In this document: piece by piece, positions 33,746 through 45,668 of the stretch | Position numbering within the stretch: the first letter of the stretch is position 1 | Layout of the letters: every line of letters begins with the position of its first letter | Origin: Scytalidium lignicola | Taxonomy: Eukaryota > Ascomycota > Leotiomycetes | Direction: 5' to 3' | Assembly (NCBI GenBank): GCA_002812745.2 | Contig: NCSJ02000048.1 | Coordinates: forward strand, 1-64,000 | Length of the DNA: 64,000 nt | Notes under the pieces: model-generated | What the model was told of the DNA's origin: nothing | Databases searched by the model: none | The model's input: the letters and a program-made list of their open reading frames with translations, nothing else | Program-made: the position numbers and the translations under genes

Positions 33746-35661
33746 TCACTCGATACTCATCTTCATTAAGCCATCATTAGTATCCACCATACCCTGAAAT
33801 CCAACCCTCTTAGTCGTTCCTCCATTTCCACCCACTTTAGCAGGACCATCTGCACTATTTGATGGTCGACTTCCCCAAGGTTGAACATCTCTTTGCATAG
33901 GACTCTGCATGACAGGACTGTTATGGACACTCATCCCTGGACTAACTGCTCTGCGTTTAAAACTTGTAGGGTCGAGATCATCATCTCGGCGACGTTTATT
34001 ATTAACTTTACGTGTAAGTTCTGCAGCTGTCGGGATTCCTTGTAGTTGAGGTGTGGAAGTACGGGAAGGTGTGGAAGGTTGTGCATCTGAAGAGTTCGCG
34101 GTGTTGGAAAGGGGGATGACTAGTGAGGACGGTGGAGTATTATATAGGTTATATGAGTCTAACGACATGTCTTCGCTAATCCCAGACGAAGAACCTCGAG
34201 GTAAAAATGAAGGTGGCGGTGGAGTCCTCTTTTGATCATCGGTAAACTGATCCCAGAAAACTTTGCCTTTTGAATGCAACATAGCTTGCTGTTTAAAGCT
34301 GTTTGATAGCCCTGAACCAGAACTATCATTCATTATATCACCTTCAGGAATACCCTCCAGTAAGTCTTGTGTAGTTGCACCCATCATTGGAGATGAGTGT
34401 GTAGTAGTCGTAGTTGATGTGTTAGGCGGAGGTCTTGGCTCGAGATCCATATCACTTTCACGAGTAAGGCGTACCACCTCTGCTTCACGGCGAGCTTCTG
34501 TCTCGATTGGTGCGCTCTCTTCAGCAAGAGCGGCTCGAATACGGGCGAATCCCTTCGTTTTAGGCTGCGTGCATACTGTCAATGATAGTCTATTGCTCCA
34601 CTGTAATTGAAACTTACCAGCATACTACCCCTTCTGGTAACAGGCCTCCGAATAACACCTCTTTGCCCATCACGACCGGGTGTTATTGGCATGCCATCAA
34701 TGTTTTCTAACGTGGATTTCAACGTGCCATCGTCGCTCTCGTTACCAGATATATGTAGCTGATTGGCCGCCCAACTAATGCTCTCCCTTCTTGAATGTGC
34801 TGGCGGGGATCTCGAAGCTGGACTGACCATGGATTTACCACTTCCACTACTCGAGCTGGTTCGAGTTTTGCCACGCCGCATCCTAGCTCGTTGAAAGTTC
34901 ATCAAGCTGCTTACTGCTGGTGACGGTCCCAACCATTGATTTCCTGGACTTGCTTGAGCAACAGATCCGAATACAGTAGAGGATTTAACTTGTGGTGTTG
35001 TAAGAATAGAATCATCGATATCATCCGCATCCATCAAATCTTCTTCATCAGAGCTGGTGGTCGATGAATCGGATCCTAGCATATTTACACTTCCCAATGA
35101 ACTAGACATGGGCATTCGATCTGCAATCACCATTGTAGACCATAGAGAACCAGAGTCACTGCCCCCCGAGAAATGTAAACCATTTTTTCTGTTTGGAATA
35201 TTCATCGCGCGTCCAGATATAGTAGGTGAGGCGTCGGGTGATGATTGTTCTGCAAGTGTCGAATGATGAAGATTTGTTGCCGCTCGTGAGAAATCTAGAC
35301 CACGCGATCGTCTCGGAAGTACGCTGGAAGGAGATCCGTAGGACTGTGACTGATCTAGCTTTGGTGAAAGAGGAACACGGTTGATGAACATAGAAGAAGT
35401 CGGTGACATTAGATCGCGTGGCGGCATCTGCAGTGAAAGGCCTCGCATTGGGAATGGCGGTCGACTGGGAGTGCTAGGATCAATGTCAATTGAACTATCG
35501 TCTTTCGATTTGCCTTTCTCTGGCTCTTTGAATTTCGGAGAGGGTGATAAAGCTGGCGGCCCGCCATCAGAGAGAGAGCGTGGTTTCGATGGAGATTTTG
35601 ATGTCGCCCGCTGATCCGTCTTCATTTCTCCTTCTGCCGAGTTTGACTCCATAGCTTCCAT
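33746..35661 (-). CDS. Large disordered fungal protein, 2 exons, function unknown
   Basis: Exons 35661-34618 and 34564-33746 join across a 53-nt intron in phase 0 (RRGSML-PKTKGFARI) to give 620 residues. Ser, Pro and Thr dominate, with many SP/TP sites that would suit proline-directed kinases. Short conserved-looking segments stand out: RPPFPMRGLSLQMPPRDLMSPT, SSDEEDLMDADDIDDSILTTPQ, QRARMRRGKTR, GFARIRAALAEESAPIETEARREAEV, GKVFWDQFTDDQK and a basic NKRRRDDDLDPTSFKRR near 540 that could be a nuclear localisation signal. The pattern is that of a regulatory protein controlled by phosphorylation, perhaps a cell-cycle transcription inhibitor, but I cannot place it in a family. Confidence 0.65.
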
Positions 35662-37020
35662 TATTCAATAGCGATCCCTCGCTCAATTGATTCACAGAAA
35701 CGCTAACTGGTAGTGATGCAGAATTAGACTCGCGCCTAAGACGAGGCTGGATTGGTCTTCACCTATTCATGATCGCGTCACAAATAGGGATATCTGATCC
35801 TATTCCGAAAAATTCCTGCAGTGGAAATTTATTGTTAGTTGATATATACGGCCATGTGAAAACCGCTTTATAATTGCTGATGTGTGTTAGAGCCCAATAT
35901 GAATGAGGAGTATGATGTCGATGCGCTTCTGTCAGCAGTAGTAAAAGTAACAAGGCTAAGGCTCCCGTTTAGCGCGCGGTTCACGTGGCTGGGATAGAAA
36001 AGAATCTGAATGCGACTTCATCATATTACACTAAAATTAAAAGTCACTCCCGCTATTTTCCTCCCTCGCAAGGCTGAAATTGTCTATTAATACTTCAAGA
36101 ATTGACTTATCATCTAAAACCTAATAATCATCGCACCTGCAAGAAACCAATCTTGGCAAATAATTAGCAATATCGCTAAATATGTCACAGCAACTAAATT
36201 AAGAAATTATGCATATCAACTCCACAACCATGATTTATTTTCATTTATGCGGATACCCGCATTTATTTCGAACAGATATCGAAATAGTCACTGATTTATA
36301 GGCCGTGTGGCTGTCATTCATGCTCCTTAATGTATCATTCCCGTGAAGAGATAAAGCTCGCAACAATCCACACATTCAATCANTTTTTTTTTTAAATTCC
36401 AAATAACTTCCCTTGAAAACTCCTGACTCTCCCAGTCCATAGAGCACGTCTCAGGTTGCATGGCTGTCGACAATATCCTTGGATTTGTTGATTATCCTGC
36501 ATTCTCTGTCTAGAGGTTTTAGCGCCAGGTGCTACTATCTCCCAGAATGGCGAAGGAAATTGATTTGATGTTAATCTTATGCTTTAGCCCAACTACCTAG
36601 CAAGGTACCGTAGTCACCACGACTTCTTTCCTTGCTTCCACTGGCGGGTTCGAGGGCGTGGCGGGGTATCATTCGGGAAATTTTCGGAAATTTTGGGACG
36701 GGACGGGCCGCCAGCAAACAGGGATGACTAATCTTGATACGAACCAGTCTGAGGATATTACGGGGAATAAGGCATTCACATATTCAACCGGAGGGTTATC
36801 TGTAACAGCGGGTACGATTAGAACGAGGACCTCTTGCCAAGACTGTCGAGGCCCTAACTCTATCCTTTATCCAAGCTCCTTTATCGGTTATCACGCTCAT
36901 GATCTTTCTTCTTCTAAAGAAGATATCTCTTGCAATAAATAGCATCTACAGTAGTCATAGCAGTAGTTTCTTTCGTCTACACAATACTCAACAAGCTCAA
37001 CGCGCATTTGCTGCAGATTC
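35662..37020. other. Intergenic, left edge of a decayed AT-rich stretch
   Basis: Upstream region of the disordered-protein gene followed by about 1 kb of AT-rich DNA. N36383 precedes a long T run. A plus-strand frame at 36658-36942 has no recognisable content. Confidence 0.5.
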
Positions 37021-37943
37021 ATGGAAGATCTGCTATTGTTAGGTTCTGGAGCAACTAGTAATGTGTTCAAGGTTAATTCGCTCATTGTCGTCAAGACACC
37101 CAGGCGTGGAGATGAGGAGAAGGAGCAGTTCTACAAAGAGGTTGAGATCTTCAAGATCCTCTCGCAACATCTACCTTGCCCTTACCTTGTCTAATGCTTC
37201 CTGCCATTGGAGGACGTCATCTTTCTTGAATTCTTGAGCGGTCAATGCTTGTCCTTTCGCATCTAGCAAAACCACACTCGAGATCATAAAACGAGGCAAG
37301 TTATAAGTGTTGAAAATTGGAATCTCTTTCATTACGCAAAATGTGGATGGACAGCCTTTCACACTCTGTCACCTTTCTTGAATCGCTAGGTCTTGCACAT
37401 GGTGATCTTCGACTAGAGAACATATTACTAGATAAGAATGATAATCTCAAACTCTTTGATTTTGACTGTACGGCTCCAATTGGGGCAGACTTTGAATCCT
37501 GCATATCACCATGGGGAAGGCTTCTTGGCGACGAGAGCGGACAGTCTGGAAGTCTTGGTCCTCAAACAGAACAGTTTGCCCTCGGCTCGTTGTTTTACCT
37601 GATCAACTATGGATTTTAAGTCTACGGTAACCAGCTCTTAGGTGATGATCTAACAGGCAGAGAACATGGTCCTGCTATCGTTGATCTACTTCAAATTATG
37701 GTCTTCTCAGAATTAAATGAGGATACTAGGATTGACGCTATTGTCAAAAACTGCTGGTATGGCAAATATCTATCGATATCTATGTTGGCGGAAGACACTA
37801 AGGGGCTGTATTCAACTGATGAGGAGATTTCAACGGCTGTGACTATGCCAGAAAATACAGTGCAGTGTAATGTATGCGAAAAGTTGGTGAAAGACAAACT
37901 GCTTGAGAGACTTGCTTTAAGAGAATTGCCTTGGGAAGCCTAG
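37021..37943 (+). pseudogene. Protein-kinase-like pseudogene
   Basis: The start at 37021 reads as a kinase N-lobe: LLLLGSGATSNVFKV (glycine loop) and IVVKTP with the Lys. A TAA (37192-37194) and a TAG (37264-37266) interrupt it in the same frame. After a one-base shift near the AAAA at 37313-37316, the C-lobe continues: HGDLRLENILLD (catalytic loop; Asp kept, HGD for HRD), KLFDFDC (DFG position reads DFD) and LGPQTEQFALGSLFYLINYGF. A third stop (37617-37619) is followed in frame by VYGNQLLGDDL to 37943. The gene was a serine/threonine kinase-like protein of a type common in Leotiomycetes, as I recall. Three stops plus a shift cannot all be homopolymer errors, so I call it dead. Confidence 0.8.
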
Positions 37944-38069
37944 GTTGGTAGCTATAAGCGTATAGAGATTTCCTGTTTGAGTGACGAGGGAGCTTTAGAA
38001 GTAACGGGACGGTTTAGGGTGAATCTTCCTTTATGACGAGTGTTGAGGAAAGAATTATGGTGAGGCGAC

Positions 38070-39263
38070 CTATAATAGTTGATTCAAGGGCAGTAAGAAC
38101 AAGGCTGAAATATTGCCTTCGGATTCGAATGGTGCACAATAAGCACACCACGATGCTGGAGCACAACCATATGAGGTTCCGAGGATTCGGCCAGTTCCTA
38201 TGTCAGTAATATCTTCAGTGACTCTACGGCCACTGGGGAAATCAAACTTGCTGACTTGAGAGTTACCTGCATGGTATTCAAAAATTAGGCGGTTCCAGTC
38301 TAAATATTGACGAGAATAAATCAGGCCACTGGTGGAAGTATTAGTGACTAGAAGAGTGAGATTTGGTACTTCTCAACGCTTTATATTCCCCTTGAAAGTT
38401 GAGGATTGAATGCCATGCATTGACAACCAGCTAAGCATTTCACTATATCGCTTTGAAAATCTCTTAGTTCTCATACTTATAAAACAGAATAATTATACAA
38501 ACTAGATTCTAAAGCTATAATCCTATCATCATAGACTGCAAAATCTCTGATATGGCTATGACCTCCGAATATCTAGATTGGAGTTGTTTGGCATATCGAT
38601 CTAAGTGTCATGGATCAGACCGAAAGTTCTACCCCCATAGTTCGTCGAACAATGTTGTGGTCAATCATAAAGAATAAATCAATAGGCTTGGGGTAATTGA
38701 CAGCATCAAAAACCACTGCTGCTTGACTATGGCCGCAGCAGGAATAATATTGGACACATATATGTTTCCTGAAAAATCACATAAACTACTAAAGGCTATG
38801 ATGGATACTAAATATGAGATAAGGATAATGTTGACATTAGAGATTTGGTAGTTCTTACCGTGATCAGTGGTGAGATATCTGTATTTTTGTCTAATATATT
38901 CAAATCCTCTAGTACTAGGGTTGTAAGCCTAGAAATTGCTAGACCATACTGAAATTAGAGAAGATTTCGTACGCAATATCAGCAAGATATAGCCCATGGT
39001 TTCCTGTATATTTAGTTCGAGAGTTATTTATTGCTAGTATGGTATATCCGTACAAAATTTAACGATCTACTTACAGTATGCAAGAAATTCAACTGACCCC
39101 ATTCTAGAGGAGCTGATGAGCCGACAGTAGCAGTTGGAATTCCAGCCTGCTTTCGACGGGCAAGGCGTTTATGAACAACAGCGGACGATGGCTTATAACA
39201 AGTATTACATACAATTACAACATGGATGGCAGCAACCAGGCTGAGTATTACTGTAGCTTGCAT
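38070..39263 (-). pseudogene. Relic of a secreted 5'-nucleotidase-like metallophosphoesterase
   Basis: Read leftward from 39263, the start is a signal-peptide-like stretch (MQATVILSLVAAIHVVIV). PLEWGQLNFLHT follows, ending at a donor GTAAGT; it matches the entry of fungal YHR202W-type calcineurin-like phosphoesterases. Downstream pieces in varying frames are GNHGLYLADIAYE (GNHE-type metal motif, Glu lost to Gly), RYLTTDHG, DFSGNIYVSNIIPAAAIV, FDAVNYPKPIDLFFMIDHNIVRRT, a stop, then IFGGHSHIRDFAVYDDR (the GGH metal motif). The C-terminal FDFPSGRRVTEDITDIGTGRILGTSYGCAPASWCAYCAPF comes last. Stops (for example TAG before IFGGH) and frame changes are frequent, and the parts between motifs are shortened. 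No long frame marks it. Confidence 0.72.
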
Positions 39264-39959
39264 GGCAGGCTTCTCTTTAACCATACTCTATTTCAACTTG
39301 TACCTGTGGACCTGAGCATGGTCAAGAATCTCAACATTAGTTGAAGGACCCAGACCTTTTATGCATATTTTCGTACAATGGCTGATGCACATCATCAATG
39401 CAAAAGATTTAAGCCTTGCCATAATTTCAAATGTATGTCGATATTATCGCACGTGTGCTCTATGCCAAGACCAGGTTTTTCTGAAATTGAATGACCTTCC
39501 GCATACCAAGCACGTTGTTAGCTATACGCACGGCATAGCCTACTTCACCACCTTTACGAGAGGGATCTCTTGGCGGTGTTATAAAGGCGGGACCACAAAA
39601 ACCATGATTCTAAGTAGACCGTTGACACGATGCTATGAACTGGGACTATGGAGAATAGCTGTAATATTACCAGCTATTCAACTGTAGTTATAAACATCTA
39701 TATAGAGACAATCCACCGACGGAACAAAGCCAGATACAAAAATGCTAATTAAGATTCTAGCGTAATTCCTTCCGGGATGTAAAAGCATCCTCTAAATTCA
39801 TAGAAAAGTGAGCCATTACTTATAAGCCAAACAGATCTAATGAATAACCAGTGTATGATATATCTAAAATGAGCCAGCTAATCTATAGTTCATACCTGTA
39901 ATTTTAGGATAGAGTCCCATGGTCGGGTTTGGAGGGAGCTTTAGAAAATCAATATTTAA

Positions 39960-40320
39960 CTATGTGGGCTGCGAATCGAAATGGGATAGAGGCACGTTTC
40001 TGCGTCCAATCGGGAAGACCGGTTGTAAGCTGGAAAGAGGCCTTGGCCATATCAGACATCCCACACATAAACGCCGGCAACGGCTCTTCATCGTCCTTCT
40101 AGAAGACTGCGAAGAACATGCAATACGTGGACAGCGGGAACCACAGAAGGACGCCCGCCCAGGAACCAGCCAACGCCGGGATTTCCAGGTGGCATGCCGC
40201 CCTTCCCATTCTTGGGGGAGTGCGATCCAGTTATCTGGTTCTGTTTCTCGCCAAGCGTGTGGACAACATATGGAAGTACAAACCATCCAACACTGAATTG
40301 ATAAGCCGGTCGTCCTGCGC
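39960..40320 (-). pseudogene. Unrecognised gene relic in a GC-rich island
   Basis: One minus-strand frame through this island reads as ordinary protein with two stops: SVLDGLYFHMLSTRLARNRT, a TAA, HLEIPALAGSWAGVLLWFPLSTYCMFFAVF, a TAG, then KDDEEPLPAFMCGMSDMAKASFQLTTGLPDW. The base composition differs from the AT-rich flanks. The hydrophobic stretch looks like a membrane segment. I cannot name a family, and the overlapping frames on both strands are also open, so it may not have been coding at all. Confidence 0.35.
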
Positions 40321-40560
40321 AGTCTTCTTCACGTTAGACAAGAAGAGAGGTCGTTGCAAGGAGCCAATGAAGATCTTATATTCCTCCACGTGTAGTGCGC
40401 TTGTACGAGTGCGGCCGCTTGTCCAAGCACTTGGCAAGCACCGGCTCTCTCCCCTTAAGCAGAAAGCAAGTGCAACAACGACCAACCTTCATATCAAGCA
40501 CGCAAGCGGGCCAAACCTTCCAGAAGTGAGATATCGAGGAATACCAAGGCTCTTAGGATA

Positions 40561-40600
40561 ACATTCCAAGAGATACCAAGGGATACCAAGAAATACCAAG
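40561..40600. repeat. Decamer tandem repeat (nGATACCAAG)x4
   Basis: Four head-to-tail copies with a 10-base period, the first degenerate (ACATTCCAAG), lie about 360 bases upstream of the phosphate transporter start. A fifth related ATACCAAGG lies just before, near 40540. Confidence 0.8.
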
Positions 40601-40959
40601 ATGAAGAGTCTCCTTCTCATTTCGAATAAGTCCACTTTTCCCTCTTGTCGTACACGGAGCTTGCGTCTGTTTTCGCTTTATTCCTGCACACGCAGTTTCC
40701 TTGGGGAGTCTCATTGGATAAAGGCATCCGAAATGGATGGCCCAAGGAAGACATGAAAATTTTGAAGTCATGGTTGAAGGCAACTTGAGGCAAAGTTTCT
40801 GGGCGATAAATACTGCTGATGGTACCTCTTTTGGTTCTGGATCTGCATTCCGTACAATAGGGGCAGCCAGATAATTGGGTATTCAAGCAGATATTGGACC
40901 CTTTATATCAATATCATTCTTAATTCTTGTGCTACTTTTTCTCCCTTAAATTAATCATC

Positions 40960-42965
40960 ATGGCTTATCTTCATGAATATGATTACATCTTCGCTTTGGG
41001 GCTGATATTCGCCTTCCTTGATGCTTGGAATATCGGTGCCAACGATGTGGCCAACTCATTTGCAACGTCGGTCTCTTCGAGATCTCTTACCATGAAGCAG
41101 GCTATGCTGCTTGCTTCAGTTTGTGAATTTGCTGGTGCGGTTGGTGTTGGGTCAGTAGCAGTCTTGCTTTTCAGTATCTGTGTATCCATGATCCATGTTG
41201 ACCCTCGATAGTGCCCGTGTTGCGGATACCATTCGTAGCAAAATTATTAGCACTCAGTTTTTCGCAGAGGATCCAGCCGTGTTGATGTTGGGAATGATGA
41301 CTGCTCTCATATCATCTTCTATATACCTAACATTTGCTACCAGATTTGGTATGCCTGTGTCTACTACGTGAGTTCTTGTCCTAGTAATTATGTGTTAATA
41401 TTAACATCCGAGTTCAGCCACAGCATTACTGGTGGAGTTCTTGGAATGGCCATTGCTGCAGTTGGAAGCAAGGGTGTAAACTGGGGTTGGAACGGAGTAT
41501 CTCAAGTCTTCGCAGCTTGGGCTATTGCCCCAGCTCTAGCTGGAGCTTTCGGTGCCATCATCTTTCTCGTCACGAAATACACTGTAATGAGGAGACAGAA
41601 CCCAGTCCGTGCAGCTTTCATCATGGTGCCAGTTTACGTCGCTATCACCACTGGTATCCTGACTAGTAAGTGTTCCCAACTCACGTGAAAATGATCCCTC
41701 CAACATACCATTCCTGATACTGATATTGCATCTAGTGCTTATTGTTTGGAAGGGCGCAGCTTCTGCTTCATCGACAGTCGCCAAATGGCATGCGGGAGAG
41801 TATGTCGGCGTCATTCTTGGAACCGCGTTCGGCTGTGCATTACTTTCTATCGTCTTCCTTCTCCCATATCTGTATCGCAAGTTGATCCTCGATGACTGGC
41901 AAATTAGATGGTACCATATTCCTCTTGGACCTCTTGTTCTCAGACGTGGCGAGGTTCCTCCGAATGAGTCAGGAAGAGAGGTCGTGCAGAATTACTATCG
42001 TGGCCATAAGACAAGGGAAGAACTCGAAGCTGAAGGGCGCGACAATATTCCTGTTGCCAACGATGTCGAGACTCAGATGCAAGGGGGCAAGGAAGGCAAG
42101 GAAGGCACAACTGCCAATGCTTCCGAGACCAATTCAGCAGATGAGACAGCCACCCCTCTCAAAGAAACATCCAAATACAGCCCCTCGAACTTATTCTTCT
42201 TCGCCAAGAGAGCTTTCTTCCATGGTGTTGAGGTTGATGTGATTGCAGAGCAAAAGAAGGGTTCTATTCTCACCGGAAATCTAGAAGATATGCATGCTCG
42301 CGCGACTCATTACGATAACAAGGCAGAACATATGTACTCCTTCCTCCAGGTCCTCACTGCTTGCACGTCCTCCTTCGTCCACGGAGCTAACGATATTTCG
42401 AAGTAAGTATTCTCTTTATCGTTCTCGATTTATAATGCAAGAGTTACTAACACTTTGGGTGTCTAGCGCCTGTGGACCTTTGGCTTCTATCTATCTCATC
42501 TGGTCTACCGCACAATTGTCCACCAAAGCTCCCGTGCCGATCTGGGTACTGTAAGTATCCCGCCATACAATGCTAATAACCCGAGTATATAAACTAATGC
42601 ATCACAGTTGCTACTGCGCCGCCGCACTCTGCATTGGCCTCTGGACATATGGGTACAACATCATGCGAAACTTGGGTAACCGTCTGACACTGCACTCCCC
42701 ATCCCGAGGTTTCTCTATGGAACTTGGTTCTGCCATCACCGTCACCATGGCTACTCGTCTCGCCCTCCCTGTTTCGACAACTCAGTGCATTACTGGCGCC
42801 ACTGTCGGTGTCGGTCTTACTACCGGTGATTGGAGGGCGATTAACTGGCGCATGGTGGCATGGATTTATGGTAGTTGGATTATCACTCTTCCCATAACCG
42901 GTATTGTGTCTGGTTGCTTGATGGGTATTATCATCAACGCTCCCCGATTTGGTTTGATTGAGTAA
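40960..42965 (+). CDS. Na+/phosphate symporter (Pho89/PHO-4 type), 6 exons
   Basis: Plasma-membrane phosphate transporter of the PiT family. Exons 40960-41150, 41212-41367, 41418-41665, 41736-42402, 42467-42550 and 42608-42965 give 567 residues; all phases agree. The two inverted PiT signatures are present: [18 protein letters not shown] near the N-terminus and HGANDISNACGPLA near residue 435. Two PVSTT motifs ([20 protein letters not shown]) follow each. About 10-12 hydrophobic helices flank a central hydrophilic loop (about 260-380) rich in Glu and Thr. Donor 1 is GTCAGT. In yeast and Neurospora this transporter is induced by phosphate starvation and works at alkaline pH. It sits directly beside the decayed stretch but shows no damage itself. 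Confidence 0.95.
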
Positions 42966-43481
42966 AAAGTGGACTAGAGAAGGGTTGAAACAGAGGAGCA
43001 GTGACAGATTGTTAAGGGTTCCCACAGAAATAATCAGATTGTTTCTTCCAGATGCTGTACAATAATGCATTGTCTATTGTGTTCATGACCATCATTCCTT
43101 CAAGATACCAGTTTGCAATAGGAAAACAATTACCATGTCTAATACCGAGACATTACTAGACACTGTTTTAATTCAACTCATCTGACTTCATATAACGGTA
43201 TAACGATAGTGTCATTAAAGCAGGCTTGGTTCTAGATTGTCACTCCTCCATCACCGGTAAGATATCTAGTTCTTAGTCAATACTCTTGCTCATGCTCTTT
43301 ATTTTACACAGCGAATAAAACTATGCAACCGGTGATCTTACACCCCGAGACAAGAAAATTCACGCGCCAAGTACTTTAGCATCATGATAATCCCAACCTC
43401 TTCCGTTCGCCTTTTAAGTCATCAACTCTGTGCTGATATTATACTATCTTTGTACGAATTTTTTTAAAACACAAACTTTGT
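42966..43481. other. Convergent 3' intergenic region
   Basis: AT-rich spacer between the symporter and BiP genes with no coding signal. Confidence 0.6.
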
Positions 43482-45668
43482 CTACAATTCATCATGTCCA
43501 CTTGGCTCATCATCATCGTCGCCACCAGGTGCTCCGCCGTATAGCTTGCTTGTGATTGGGTAGGCTACGTTCGAGAGCTTCTCCTTTTGCTCCTCGAAAT
43601 CTTCGGATGTTGCAGTGGCGGCATTCTCCTCGAGCCACTCAGTTGCTTCCTTGACGGCCTCGAGGATCTAGGAAGAGTTAGCATCCGTGTCATTGTATAG
43701 CGGCATTCAAATAGGGGTAAAACTTACGGTCTCCTTTTCATCCTCATCGATCTTGCCACCAAGACCTTCATCATCGTTAACCTGGTTCTTTAAGCTGAAC
43801 GCGTAGTTTTCGAGACCGTTTCGTGCCTCAATACGCTCCTTGGTTGCCTTATCCTCATCGGCGTACTTCTCAGCCTCTGCAACCATACGGTCAATCTCAT
43901 CTTGAGTCAAACGACCCTTGTCGTTTGTGATAGTGATGGACTCGGACTTTCCAGTTCCCTTGTCGCCAGCGGTGACCTTCAAGATTCCGTTTGCGTCAAG
44001 TTCAAAAGATACCTCGATTTGGGGAACACCACGAGGCGCAGGAGGGATACCAGTAAGCTCGAACTTTCCGAGTTGGTTGTTATCCTTAGTCAAGGCACGC
44101 TCTCCCTCAAAAACTTGGATCAAAACAACTGGCTGGTTGTCGGCCGCAGTCGAGAAAATTTGAGACTTGCGAGTAGGAATAACAGTGTTTCTTGGGATAA
44201 GCTTGGTCATGACACCACCAGTGGTCTCAATACCGAGAGTGAGTGGGTTAACGTCCATGAGAACGATCTCCTCAGTACCTTCCTCACCAGACAAGACACC
44301 ACCTTGAACAGCGGCGCCAAAGGCGACGGCCTCATCAGGGTTAATACCCTTGCTGGCCTTCTTCCCACCAAAGTACTCCTCGATGAGCTCTTGGACCTTT
44401 GGAATACGAGTAGAACCACCAACCAACACAATGTCGTCGACCTCACCCTTCTTGACCTTTGCGTCTTTAAGAACCTGCTCAACTGGCTTGAGAGTCTTCT
44501 TGAAAAGATCCATGTTCAATTCCTCGAACTTGGCGCGGGTAAGAGTTTCGGAGAAATCATTACCTTCATGGAAGGCTTCAATCTCAATGCGAGTGGTCTT
44601 TTGAGAGGAAAGTGTTCGCTTGGCCTTCTCAGCCTCGCGCTTCAGCTTGCCCATAGTCTTGAGGTCAGTGGTAATATCAACGTTGTTCTCCTTGTTGTAT
44701 TTCTTGGCAAAGTAGTTGATAATTCTCTGGTCGAAATCCTCACCACCCAAGTGAGTGTCACCAGCGGTAGAGAGAACCTCAAAGACACCACGGTCGATAG
44801 AGAGGAGAGACACATCAAAGGTTCCTCCACCAAGATCATAGACAATGATCTGGCGTTCGCCATCAGTCTTGTCTAGACCGTATGCGATAGCAGCGGCCGT
44901 AGGCTCGTTGACAATACGGAGGACGTTCAAGCCGGCAATAATGCCAGCATCCTTAGTGGCTTGTCTCTGGTTGTCGTTGAAGTAAGCTGGGACAGTGACC
45001 ACTGCGTGAGTGACTTTCTTGCCCAAGAAAGATTCGGCAACCTCCTTCATCTTGCCAAGAATCATGGCAGAGACCTCCTCAGGAGTAAAGACCTTTTGAG
45101 CTCCAGAGACCTCAACTGAAACGGCGGGTTTTCCATCCTTCTTGACCACGTCGAAGGGGAAGTGCTTCATATCAGCTTGGACATCTTTATCGCTGAATTT
45201 TCGGCCGATTAATCGCCTATAGATAGATATTAATAAAAGGCTTCATCCTCTTGCAATTGTGGGGTCACTGACTTGATATCATAGATAGTTCGCTTTGGAT
45301 TTGCCGCAGCCTGGTTCTTAGCCGCGTCTCCTACTAAACGCTCCTCATCGGTGAAGGCCACGTATGATGGAGTAATTCGGTGACCTTGGTCATTGACTAG
45401 AATTTCGACTTTTCCTTTTTGCATCACACCGACGCAAGAATATGTAGTACCAAGATCAATGCCCACGACTGTCGCAATAAAGTCAGAAAGACTTTATAAA
45501 TTACTCTATTGATTGAGGAGACATACCAGTGCCATAGCTTTCTTGTAATGGGTCCTGATCACTCTGTGCTGATGCTGTCTGGAGGAAGGCGAGGGGCGAG
45601 AATAAGAGAACGAGATAGAAAAGAGCTGATAAGCCCAAATAAAAGGGAGTTTGATTCCCTCGCGCCAT
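43482..45668 (-). CDS. ER Hsp70 chaperone BiP/Kar2, 4 exons
   Basis: Lumenal Hsp70 that drives translocation and folding in the ER and senses the unfolded-protein load. Exons 45668-45527, 45468-45273, 45216-43728 and 43667-43482 give 670 residues. Exon 1 is a signal peptide ([20 protein letters not shown]) followed by QTASAQ. Exons 1-2 join as [18 protein letters not shown], the first phosphate loop. Exon 3 has [20 protein letters not shown] and the substrate-binding domain; exons 2-3 join as DIKRLIGRKF. The last exon ends in SGHDEL, the fungal ER-retrieval signal. Signal peptide plus HDEL separates it from cytosolic Ssa and mitochondrial Ssc types. Introns of 56-60 nt. Confidence 0.97.

Larger units (their letters stand above)
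39264..40959. other. Decayed intergenic region before the phosphate transporter gene
   Basis: AT-rich from 39300 to 39900, then a GC-richer island (39950-40550), then a decamer array at 40561 and the promoter side of the transporter gene. Apart from the relic entered separately, no gene is supported. Confidence 0.5.

Noticed and set aside
36658..36942. 94-residue ORF before the kinase relic
   Set aside because: No domain, no conserved-looking segment and no link to the kinase frame.
43902..44876. 324-residue plus-strand ORF
   Set aside because: It is exactly antisense to BiP exon 3, whose protein is unmistakable. Long antisense ORFs are common opposite strongly codon-biased genes.
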